Shown: one piece after another, positions 9,339 through 16,029 of the stretch
Position numbering within the stretch: the stretch's first letter is position 1
Layout of the letters: every line of letters begins with the position of its first letter
Virus record (IMG/VR): IMGVR_UViG_3300034190_001592
Coordinates: 1 to 20,933 of that record
Direction: 5' to 3' (one strand)
Source: a virus
Length of the DNA stretch: 20,933 bases
Made by a program: the position numbers and the translations under genes
The notes under the pieces: model-generated
Database searches by the model: none
The model's input: the letters and a program-made list of their open reading frames with translations, nothing else
What the model was told of the DNA's origin: nothing

Positions 9339-9525
9339 AAATAGCGCATTACAGAAAATAGAATCACACGAAAAGCTTTGCAGAATTATGCAAAAGCAAA
9401 CTCACGATCGTATTAATCAATTACAGAATCAAATAACTAGAATAGAAAGAATACTACTTGTATCTATGGGTTCTGTTATGACTGGTATGGCTGGTGTTAT
9501 TATAGTCTTAATACAAAAATTGTAG
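9328..9525 (+). CDS. XhlA-like small membrane protein (holin-associated candidate)
   Basis: This is a 65-residue protein. Residues 1-40 are a charged helix with heptad-like spacing (IxxLQNQITRIERIL), consistent with a coiled coil. Residues 43-63 form one hydrophobic transmembrane segment, and the protein ends two residues later (KL). This arrangement, an N-terminal amphipathic coil plus a C-terminal membrane anchor in under 90 residues, matches the XhlA family of holin-associated phage proteins. A lysis role is therefore plausible but unproven, and no endolysin gene is in the window. It overlaps the gene before by 11 bases and ends the virion operon at a hairpin. Confidence 0.6.
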   Translation: MSNKNSALQKIESHEKLCRIMQKQTHDRINQLQNQITRIERILLVSMGSVMTGMAGVIIVLIQKL

Positions 9526-9550
9526 CGCTCATACGTAAGTCCTACAATTT
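9517..9550. terminator. Shared bidirectional terminator between convergent genes
   Basis: Perfect 9-base inverted arms (AAATTGTAG at 9517-9525 and CTACAATTT at 9542-9550) enclose a 16-base loop. The left arm overlaps the stop codon of the 65-residue gene, and the minus-strand helicase ends at 9552. Read on the minus strand the hairpin is followed by five T residues; on the plus strand by three. It therefore looks stronger for the helicase transcript. The stem is AT-rich, so efficiency is uncertain. Confidence 0.6.
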
Positions 9551-9551
9551 C

Positions 9552-10997
9552 CTATATCCAATCTTTTAATTCTTCACCCATTACTTGACTAGCTATATTA
9601 ATTTTTTTACGTAAAGCTTTTACAATTCTTTCATCAACAGTGTCTTCTGCAATAATATCTACATAAGTCATAGGTTTAGTTTGGCCTATTCTATCTATTC
9701 TAGCTTCTGATTGTTGTCTTTTCTCTAAATCATAACCATTAGAATAATAAATCATAGTTGATGCAGCAGTTAAGGTAATACCATATCCACCCGTTTGAGG
9801 TGTACCAACTAAAAATCTAACTGGACTATCTGGGTCTTGTATTTCTTTAATTGCTTTTTGTCTGTCTTCCACAGATGTGTTTCCATAATAAGTCATAACA
9901 CAGTTATCCACACCTGTATTAAATTCTTTTTTAATGTGTTCTACGATTGTTTCTATGTCGTGCCTATAATGTGCCCAAATTACAACCTTACCGTGTACTT
10001 CATGTAAAAGATCTATCAATTCTTCTATACGATTATTTTTTAATACTTGAGTAGTACCGTCATCAGATGTAAAATGTCCGCACGTTATTTGATGCAATCG
10101 CATAAGTTGTGTCATAACTGTTGCAGTTGTAGCAGCTTTGCCATTTAAGAAAGCTAAAGCTGTTTGTTTCATTTGAGAATAAACTTTCTTTTGTTCATCA
10201 CTTAATTGTACAATACGTTTCATAAATGTTTTCTTTGGTAGATCTAAGCAGTCATCTTTTAATACACGGTAAGAAAAATTTTTTAATTTTTCTGATAACT
10301 CACCAAGATTACGATAACCCACAACAATCTGTACAGATCGTCCACCAAAGTTAGCTGTTCGCATTACTGCATATCTATTTTTAAAAGTATAAAAAGAACT
10401 ATGATCTAACAACCAAGGACTTAAAAAATAACATTGTGTATACAAATCTAACGGTGATTTAGTAACAGGAGAACCTGTAAGTATTCTTCTATACTTAGAA
10501 TGTTTTGCTAAACCTAATATGTTTTTTGTACGTTTAGCACCAGGGTTTTTAATAGTAGTAGACTCATCAATTGCAATCAATGCATTGTGACAGCTTAAAA
10601 ATTTGTGTGCAAAATCAACACCTTTTTTAGTAGAAAATGCTTCTACATTCATAATTAAAACATGTAATTCTTCACCAGTTTTAAACAAAGTATCAAGTTT
10701 TCTTGCTTGAGTTTTATTTATCATCGCTTGCCATAACACCATTTTTTTATCTATATGATCTACAAGGTGTGTGGGTATTTCTGAATTATACCAGTTCTGG
10801 TATACTCCTTTAGGTGCTATAATTAAAGCACCATTAATTTTACCTTTGTCATAAAGCATAGATATATTATCTATTAATACTTTAGATTTACCTGTACCCA
10901 TTTCCATAAAGTAGGCATACACTTCTTTTTCCCATGACTTTTCTAACGCAGTTAATTGATGCGCGTAAGGCACAGTCTTAAATTTATAGTTAATCAT
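9552..10997 (-). CDS. SNF2-like superfamily II DNA helicase/translocase
   Basis: This 481-residue protein is a complete SF2 motor. It has a Q-motif-like PYAHQ (10-14), Walker A MGTGKS (33-38), Walker B DEST (144-147) in place of DEAH, motif III TGSPV (174-178), motif V GGYGITLTAAS (403-413) and motif VI QQSEARIDRIGQ (428-439) with Arg433 and Arg436. The RIGQ ending is typical of SNF2-type ATPases in phages. It is an ATP-driven DNA translocase or helicase, probably acting in replication, recombination or fork remodelling. It is the only minus-strand gene, with its own predicted promoter (11020-11048), an AGAAG ribosome site 6 bases before the ATG, and a terminator, so it appears to be a single-gene transcription unit. 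No nuclease domain is fused. Confidence 0.93.
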   Translation of the reverse strand: MINYKFKTVPYAHQLTALEKSWEKEVYAYFMEMGTGKSKVLIDNISMLYDKGKINGALIIAPKGVYQNWYNSEIPTHLVDHIDKKMVLWQAMINKTQARKLDTLFKTGEELHVLIMNVEAFSTKKGVDFAHKFLSCHNALIAIDESTTIKNPGAKRTKNILGLAKHSKYRRILTGSPVTKSPLDLYTQCYFLSPWLLDHSSFYTFKNRYAVMRTANFGGRSVQIVVGYRNLGELSEKLKNFSYRVLKDDCLDLPKKTFMKRIVQLSDEQKKVYSQMKQTALAFLNGKAATTATVMTQLMRLHQITCGHFTSDDGTTQVLKNNRIEELIDLLHEVHGKVVIWAHYRHDIETIVEHIKKEFNTGVDNCVMTYYGNTSVEDRQKAIKEIQDPDSPVRFLVGTPQTGGYGITLTAASTMIYYSNGYDLEKRQQSEARIDRIGQTKPMTYVDIIAEDTVDERIVKALRKKINIASQVMGEELKDWI

Positions 10998-11014
10998 TTA
11001 TTACTTCTTTCTAG

Positions 11015-11043
11015 TTGACAACATAAACATAAAATACTATATT
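11015..11043 (+). promoter_or_regulatory. Rightward sigma70-type promoter for the replication operon
   Basis: A consensus -35 TTGACA (11015-11020) is followed by a 17-base spacer and the -10 TATATT (11038-11043), which matches 5 of 6 consensus bases. Transcription would start near 11050, essentially at the ATG (11051). It is read by host RNA polymerase by inference; no phage RNA polymerase gene is in the window. Confidence 0.75.
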
Positions 11044-11048
11044 GTCAA
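11020..11048 (-). promoter_or_regulatory. Leftward sigma70-type promoter for the SF2 helicase
   Basis: Read on the minus strand, TTGACA (11048-11043) is followed by a 17-base spacer and TATGTT (11025-11020), which matches 4 of 6 consensus -10 bases. The expected start near 11013 leaves a leader of about 16 bases with AGAAG before the helicase ATG. Its elements overlap those of the rightward promoter. Confidence 0.6.
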
Positions 11049-11050
11049 GC

Positions 11051-11437
11051 ATGAAAGAAAACACGTTAAACAATCAACCAATTGTATATCTACTACAAGA
11101 AGTACCAGGTACTAAAATAGGTCGTCCTAAATATAATATTATTGGGGCACAAAAATTTGGTACAATAAAAGTTCTTCTTAGAGAAGATACACAAATTGTT
11201 AGAAGTCCTGGACCTATAACTTATCAATTGAGAAGATTGCTAAAAGATTTTTCTGATAAAGATTTTTTACTTTTATCTGGAGATCCTAAAGTTATTGGTT
11301 TGGCAATTGCTGTTGCGTGTGATATTAACAATGGAAAGTACACAACGTTAACTTGGGACAGGCAAGAAAAAATGTATTACCCAACCGAGTTTAACATACA
11401 TGAAAGAGGTGAAATCGATGAGTCAAATAGACTATGA
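11051..11437 (+). CDS. Conserved phage protein of unknown function, first gene of replication operon
   Basis: This is a 128-residue protein from the ATG at 11051. The segment from about residue 10 (IVYLLQEVPGTKIGRPKYNI) to residue 115 has the look of a compact alpha/beta fold, with LLKDFSDKDFLLLSGDP in the middle and WDRQEKMYYPTEFNI near the end. I recall this as a conserved marine-phage gene with no assigned function. No catalytic motif is evident. An alternative TTG start at 11042 would fall inside the predicted -10 element and so is unlikely. No Shine-Dalgarno precedes the ATG, and the predicted transcript begins at about that position, suggesting leaderless translation. It overlaps the next gene by 20 bases. 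Confidence 0.8.
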   Translation: MKENTLNNQPIVYLLQEVPGTKIGRPKYNIIGAQKFGTIKVLLREDTQIVRSPGPITYQLRRLLKDFSDKDFLLLSGDPKVIGLAIAVACDINNGKYTTLTWDRQEKMYYPTEFNIHERGEIDESNRL

Positions 11438-11969
11438 ACAAGATAGAATACAATCTGTAACACAAGCGGATGCTGCAAAGTCATTATCCGATAAGGTTAT
11501 AAAACTTAAAAATTTAGAAGACGAAATTTCTAACGCAGAAAAAAGTGTTTCTAAATTAAAAGAACAAGCAAAACAATTATCGCAGTTTGAAATACCGACG
11601 ATGATGGAAGAAATGCATATTACAAAATTAAAGCTGAAAGATGGTGAGGCCGTAGAAATAAAAAAGATATACGGTGCATCCATACCTCAAGAAAATCAAG
11701 AGGCAGCTTTTACATGGCTTCGAGACAACGACCTAGGTGATATTATTAAAAATGATATTACCGTTACCTTTGGTCGAGGCGAAGACAACAAGGCAAGCGA
11801 ATACGCAAACCTTGCACAAGGTCAGGGGTATGAACCCGTCCAGAAAATTGGCGTTCATCCTCAGACACTTAAAGCAGTAGTCAGGGAGCGTCTCGAATCT
11901 GGACGTGAGATGCCCTCTGATTTATTCAAAACTTACGCAGGTAACAGTACAAAAATCACTAGGAGATAG
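11418..11969 (+). CDS. Conserved phage protein, coiled-coil N terminus and GC-rich C-terminal half
   Basis: This is a 183-residue protein. I chose the ATG at 11418 because AGAGGTGA lies just upstream; an in-frame ATG at 11400 has no such site. Residues 20-55 are a charged coiled-coil-like helix. The rest contains KLKLKDGEAVEIKKIYGA, VTFGRGED and a C-terminal VHPQTLKAVVRERLESG segment, which I recall as a conserved phage family without a firm function. The stretch 11761-11940 has 89 G or C in 180 bases (about 49%), far above its neighbours. It sits in the replication operon, overlapping the gene before and ending two bases ahead of the next start, so a replication-accessory role is plausible. 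Confidence 0.75.
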   Translation: MSQIDYEQDRIQSVTQADAAKSLSDKVIKLKNLEDEISNAEKSVSKLKEQAKQLSQFEIPTMMEEMHITKLKLKDGEAVEIKKIYGASIPQENQEAAFTWLRDNDLGDIIKNDITVTFGRGEDNKASEYANLAQGQGYEPVQKIGVHPQTLKAVVRERLESGREMPSDLFKTYAGNSTKITRR

Positions 11970-11971
11970 AT

Positions 11972-12694
11972 ATGAGTGACGAGAAGCAAATGACGACAAA
12001 GAAAGAAGCAGGATTACCTTCATCAATATTGTTTGAAGATGATGCTGCAGCAGGTTTTGAGAATGTAAAGACAACTAGTTTGGCTTTACCTATCTTAAAA
12101 CTTTTACAAAATGGCTCAGGAGAAGCACAAAGACGTAATCAAAATTATGTTGAAGGTGCAGAACCTGGTATGTTTTTAAATATAGTTACAAAAAAACTAT
12201 ATGATGGAGCAAAAGGAATAGAAGTTATTCCTTGTCATTACAAGTTAGAGTATCAAGAGTGGGCTGATTTTGGAACTGGTTCTAATAGACCAGAAAACAT
12301 ATATGCAGATGACTCTGAGATTCTATCAAAAACAACTAAAGATGGATCTGGTAAAGACCGATTAGATAATGGTAATTATATCTTAACTGTTGGTCAACAC
12401 TATATCCTAATCGCTGATGGAGATTCTATCGAACAAGCTTTAGTATCTATGAGTTCATCTCAAGGTAAAATAAGCAGAGGATGGAATTCTATGATGCTGT
12501 CTATTACCTTTGAAGGTAAAAATGGACCATACAATCCATCATCTTTTAGCCACAGTTATAAATTAACTTCGGTTTTAAATTCTGGTAAAGGCAATCAATG
12601 GTACGGTTATAACGTTACCAAGATTGGTCCAGTTAAAAACGAAGCTTTATACGAACGTGCTAAAAAATTTTACACTAGTTTAGCTAGCAAATAG
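11972..12694 (+). CDS. Conserved phage replication-region protein (possible ssDNA-binding)
   Basis: This is a 240-residue, single-domain-looking protein. Landmarks are LALPILKLLQNGSGEA (about 37-52), GAEPGMFLNIVTKKLYDGAKGI (about 62-83), IPCHYKLEYQEWADFG and a beta-rich second half with SMSSSQGKISRGWNSMM. This layout (a 'P-x-LKLLQ ... GA-x2-G ... P-x-Y-x3-Y-x-EW' pattern) recurs in phage proteins often found near replication genes and sometimes labelled as single-strand DNA-binding. That label is from memory and unverified. AGGAG lies six bases before the start. The gene is followed by a GC-rich hairpin before the primase. No signal peptide or membrane segment is seen. Confidence 0.75.
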   Translation: MSDEKQMTTKKEAGLPSSILFEDDAAAGFENVKTTSLALPILKLLQNGSGEAQRRNQNYVEGAEPGMFLNIVTKKLYDGAKGIEVIPCHYKLEYQEWADFGTGSNRPENIYADDSEILSKTTKDGSGKDRLDNGNYILTVGQHYILIADGDSIEQALVSMSSSQGKISRGWNSMMLSITFEGKNGPYNPSSFSHSYKLTSVLNSGKGNQWYGYNVTKIGPVKNEALYERAKKFYTSLASK

Positions 12695-12703
12695 TGTGAA
12701 TAG

Positions 12704-12733
12704 TGGGCGGCCGATGGAGACGTAGGCCGCCCA
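12704..12733 (+). terminator. GC-rich hairpin between replication genes (terminator or attenuator-like)
   Basis: A perfect 9-base stem (TGGGCGGCC at 12704-12712, GGCCGCCCA at 12725-12733) with a 12-base loop (12713-12724) follows the stop codon of the gene before by 9 bases. Eight of nine pairs are G-C in an otherwise AT-rich region. The downstream T tract is weak (TGTTTAATC). Partial termination, RNA processing or 3'-end stabilisation are all possible. It also lies only 20 bases before the primase ATG. Confidence 0.6.
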
Positions 12734-12752
12734 TGTTTAATCAGAGAGCAAT

Positions 12753-14291
12753 ATGAAAGAGTTAAGTAAATTTATATATATATTTGAAGGTTTAGACATT
12801 GCCCATGGTATCACTAAAAAAAGTGATGAGATTAATGAGAAGGGTAAAAATAAAACTAGTTCCTTTACAATACACAAACCACCTATTGAAAAATTATGGC
12901 AAGATCATTTAGAAGGTAAAGATCCAGGTTTAGGTATTATTCCAATTAATAGAGAGAATAAATTAAAATGGGGTTGTATTGATGTTGATGTATACCCTGT
13001 AGATCATCAAGAGTTTGTTAAAAAATTACAAGAAAAAAATATTAAAGCAATAGTGTTTCGTTCTAAATCTGGTGGAGCACACATATTTGTTTTTACAAAA
13101 ACTTTTGTTCCAGCGATTGTAATGAGAGCAAAATTAAAAATTATAGCTTCAGAAATTGGTTATGCAAGAGCAGAAATATATCCTAAACAAGATACCATTA
13201 ATGTCGCTAGAGGTGACACAGGAAGTTTTTTAAATTTACCATATTATAATTACAAAGATACAGTACGATATGCCTTTAACTCTAAGGGAATTAAAATGTC
13301 TTTAGAAGAATTTTTTAATTACCATAGCGAAATGGCTATGACAGAAGAAGAGTTAACTAATTTTGCTATTGTAAACGAAAAAGAAAATTTAGATTATTTT
13401 AAAGGTATGCCACCATGTCTAGTTACTTTACTAAGTGACGGAGTTCCAAACGGACAAAGAAATAATTGTATGTATAATGTTGGTGTCTATCTTAAAAAAA
13501 GATATCCACAAAATAATGAATGGAAAGGTCGTATGCACATATACGATGAAAAATTTATGAAGCCACCATTAGGTTCTAATGAAGTTGATGTATTAAAAAA
13601 ATCTTTAGAGAATAAAGAGTATAAGTATAAATGTAAAGATGAGCCAATAGCTAGTTTTTGTAGTGCTAAAAAATGTGCAACAAGAGAATTTGGTATAGGA
13701 GAAGATGGTCCTACTTTAGAGATTACAGAAATTAGAAAGTACGAGTCTGAACCACCAATCTGGTTTGTTTCATTAGATGGCCCTACGGTAGAAGTAGACG
13801 GATCAACACTTCATGATGCAGAAAAATTTTCTGTAGCGTGTATGGAACAAATTGGTAAACCTTTAATGCCTGTTCCAAAACATGCATGGCGAAAAGCTTT
13901 AATAAAATTAATGGTAAATGCTAAACCGATAACAGCTCCAGAGTCTTCTAAAATTAGTGTACAACTAACTGAAATTTTGTCTGAGTATATTAATAAAACT
14001 CCAGGTAGAGATAAAGAAGATATTTTAAGAGGTGTTGCTTTTACTGATAAGAATGGCATTACTATGTTTAAGTTTGCAAATTTTTGGAAGTATTTATTAC
14101 GAACAAAAACTTGGGCTGACAAGACGTATCCTAAACAAAAAACATTAAGAATGTTGCAACAGTTATTTAAAGCAACAGAAACTACTCCAAAAATAGATGG
14201 TAAAACACATAGAGTTTTAGAAATGAATCATGTTAATTTAGACAAACCCTCTACAAAAAAATATGAAATGGAGAAAGAACCATGGCAGTAA
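12753..14291 (+). CDS. Archaeo-eukaryotic-type DNA primase (AEP / PrimPol-like)
   Basis: This 512-residue protein makes the primers for phage DNA synthesis. Residues 70-165 hold the AEP catalytic signature: the DxD metal pair D77/D79 (IDVDV), the S-x-H-type motif SKSGGAH ending in H110, and EIYPKQD (141-147) followed by GSFLNLPYY (157-165). Downstream, C222 (in PPCL), the G-x-RNN motif (234-238), C294, C303 and C308 form a four-cysteine set in the order expected for a PriL-like Fe-S or Zn site. The last 180 residues lack clear motifs; they may be a helical PriCT-like or helicase-contact domain. The start at 12753 has only a weak AGAGAG. It overlaps the SF1 helicase gene by 10 bases, so the two products are probably made together. 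TOTE-type primases share these catalytic motifs. Confidence 0.88.
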   Translation: MKELSKFIYIFEGLDIAHGITKKSDEINEKGKNKTSSFTIHKPPIEKLWQDHLEGKDPGLGIIPINRENKLKWGCIDVDVYPVDHQEFVKKLQEKNIKAIVFRSKSGGAHIFVFTKTFVPAIVMRAKLKIIASEIGYARAEIYPKQDTINVARGDTGSFLNLPYYNYKDTVRYAFNSKGIKMSLEEFFNYHSEMAMTEEELTNFAIVNEKENLDYFKGMPPCLVTLLSDGVPNGQRNNCMYNVGVYLKKRYPQNNEWKGRMHIYDEKFMKPPLGSNEVDVLKKSLENKEYKYKCKDEPIASFCSAKKCATREFGIGEDGPTLEITEIRKYESEPPIWFVSLDGPTVEVDGSTLHDAEKFSVACMEQIGKPLMPVPKHAWRKALIKLMVNAKPITAPESSKISVQLTEILSEYINKTPGRDKEDILRGVAFTDKNGITMFKFANFWKYLLRTKTWADKTYPKQKTLRMLQQLFKATETTPKIDGKTHRVLEMNHVNLDKPSTKKYEMEKEPWQ

Positions 14292-15826
14292 TTAGAAAAA
14301 AAATAATGGGACCACCTGGTACAGGTAAAACTTATAGACTTGTTAATCATTATTTAAATAAAGAAATTAATGAACTACATACAGATTCAAAAAAAATAGC
14401 TTACGTTACTTTTAGTAAAGCTGCAGCTTTAGATGGTTCTATAAAAATAGAAAAAGTATTTCCAGGTCTTGAACTTTTATATGTATCTACGTTGCATGGT
14501 ATAGGCACAAAAGAATTAGGTATTAACACCAAAGAAAAACTATTGAAGGGTAAAAAGTGGAAACAATTTAAAAATGTATTTCCAATTTATTCTGCAGTTA
14601 ACTTTGATACTTTTATAAATGAAAACGGAACTACCATACACCAGGATAAAAACTTACAAGTTATAAATTATGCTAGAGCAAAATTAATTAGTTTAGAAGA
14701 ATCATCTATACAATTAAATTATCATCAAGGCGCTGTAGATATATTTTTTGTGCAGCAATTAGAAAGAGACATTGAGTATTATAAAAAATCAAATGTTATG
14801 TATGAATTTTCTGACATGATTAAAATATTTGTTGAGAAACAAAAGCATCTTGCTCTCGATGCAATTTTTCTTGATGAAGCCCAAGATCTGAATCCTTTGC
14901 AATGGGATATGTTTTTTTACATTGAGTCTAAATGTAAACGATCATACATTGCAGGGGATGACGATCAAACAATATATAACTTTCAGGGTGCAGACTCTAA
15001 TATTTTTATAGACCTAGAAGGTGAGAGAGATGATCAAGAAATATCTCATAGGGTTCCAAAAGCAATACATAGAAAAGCCTTGGAAATATTACCTTACATA
15101 AATAAACGAGTAGATAAAAAATGGTATCCTAAAAATGAAGAAGGTGAACTTATTGAAAATTGTTTTTTAGAAGATTTAGATTTTAATAAAGGAGAGTGGA
15201 TGATTTTGGCAACGACTAACAAATTGTTACAGGATTTTTCAGAGCATTTTTATAGAAAAGGTTTAAGAATTTTTGGTAAAGGAAATACTATTCTACCACA
15301 AAAAACATTAGAGGCTTATAGAACTTGGAACAAGCTAAACGATGGACAATTAGCTACAGTTGAAGAAACAAAAAATATGTGGACTTGTTTAAACTATAAT
15401 AAAGGTCATATTAAATATGGTTATTCTAGTGGCAAAACATTGAGTGGTGATGAGTTAATATCTTTAGATATTTTAAAAAAAGATCATGGTTTGTTAATTG
15501 ATGGTGACTGGCAACAATTAAGTTTTGATGAAGATGTAAAAAAATATATAAAAAGTATTTTAAAAAGCGGTGATGATTTATCAACAGATCCGAGAATAGA
15601 ATTATCTACTATACATGGAGCTAAAGGTAGGGAAAGAGAAAATATTGTTTTATGTATAGATTATGGAACAGAGACACAATCAACAATGTTAGCACAAAAA
15701 GCAGCTGAAGATCCAGATTCAACACATAGATTATTTTTTGTTGGTGTAACACGAGCAATGCAAAGATTATATATTTTATCACCATTAACATCACACTACT
15801 ACACAATAGGAGGACAAATAATATGA
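14282..15826 (+). CDS. UvrD/Dda-like superfamily I DNA helicase
   Basis: This 514-residue ATPase carries the SF1A helicase motifs in order: Walker A GPPGTGKT (10-17), motif Ia around TFSKAAA (43-49), Walker B LDEAQD (197-202), motif III GDDDQTIYNFQGA (225-237), motif V STIHGAKGRE (442-451) and motif VI VGVTRAMQRL (487-496). It is shorter than UvrD or Rep (about 670-720 residues) and closer in size to T4 Dda, so it has reduced 1B/2B insertions. It is expected to unwind DNA 3'-5' (UvrD type) or 5'-3' (Dda type); polarity cannot be read from the sequence. It is coupled to the primase by a 10-base overlap and to DUF3310 by ATGA. It probably serves as a fork or recombination helicase. Confidence 0.92.
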   Translation: MAVIRKKIMGPPGTGKTYRLVNHYLNKEINELHTDSKKIAYVTFSKAAALDGSIKIEKVFPGLELLYVSTLHGIGTKELGINTKEKLLKGKKWKQFKNVFPIYSAVNFDTFINENGTTIHQDKNLQVINYARAKLISLEESSIQLNYHQGAVDIFFVQQLERDIEYYKKSNVMYEFSDMIKIFVEKQKHLALDAIFLDEAQDLNPLQWDMFFYIESKCKRSYIAGDDDQTIYNFQGADSNIFIDLEGERDDQEISHRVPKAIHRKALEILPYINKRVDKKWYPKNEEGELIENCFLEDLDFNKGEWMILATTNKLLQDFSEHFYRKGLRIFGKGNTILPQKTLEAYRTWNKLNDGQLATVEETKNMWTCLNYNKGHIKYGYSSGKTLSGDELISLDILKKDHGLLIDGDWQQLSFDEDVKKYIKSILKSGDDLSTDPRIELSTIHGAKGRERENIVLCIDYGTETQSTMLAQKAAEDPDSTHRLFFVGVTRAMQRLYILSPLTSHYYTIGGQII

Positions 15827-16029
15827 AACCATACGACAAACAAATCGGAGGATCTCACTATCAAAAATATAAAATTCAACCAAGCAAGTTTGTAATAGAG
15901 AATAAGTTGCTCTATCCAGAGGGGTGTGCTATAAAATATATTATTAGACATGCAGACAAAGGAAAGAAACAAGATTTATTAAAAGCAATTCACTTTATAG
16001 AAATGATAATCGAAAGGGATTATAAATAA
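15823..16029 (+). CDS. DUF3310 family small phage protein
   Basis: This 68-residue protein shows the DUF3310 signature: GGSHYQ (9-14), a central IQPSKFVIENKL segment and EGCAIKYIIRHADKGK (33-48) followed by a short Leu/Ile helix. Members are common in phage replication regions. They have been annotated as SaV-like or as putative nucleotide kinase-related proteins, although this length holds no P-loop, so the enzyme label is doubtful here. It starts inside the stop of the SF1 helicase (ATGA) with TAGGAGGA upstream, and its stop is directly followed by the polymerase ATG. It is complete compared with the family's usual core. Confidence 0.88.
   Translation: MKPYDKQIGGSHYQKYKIQPSKFVIENKLLYPEGCAIKYIIRHADKGKKQDLLKAIHFIEMIIERDYK

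Larger units (their letters stand above)
11015..11048. repeat. Imperfect palindrome spanning both divergent promoters
   Basis: The left arm 11015-11025 (TTGACAACATA) and the reverse complement of 11038-11048 (TTGACAATATA) match at 10 of 11 bases around a 12-base centre. Each arm holds the -35 of one promoter and the -10 of the other. Besides being a promoter pair, it could serve as a dimeric regulator's operator. Confidence 0.8.

Noticed and set aside
11400-11417. Upstream ATG for the 183-residue gene
   Set aside because: The AGAGGTGA ribosome site lies between this ATG and the one at 11418, which favours the later start.
12753-15826. TOTE-type anti-parasite (conflict) system suggested by the AEP primase with a helicase
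   Set aside because: The primase shares catalytic motifs with TOTE systems, but the neighbour is a UvrD-like SF1 helicase and PolA follows, with no TOTE helicase or endonuclease; phage replication explains it better.
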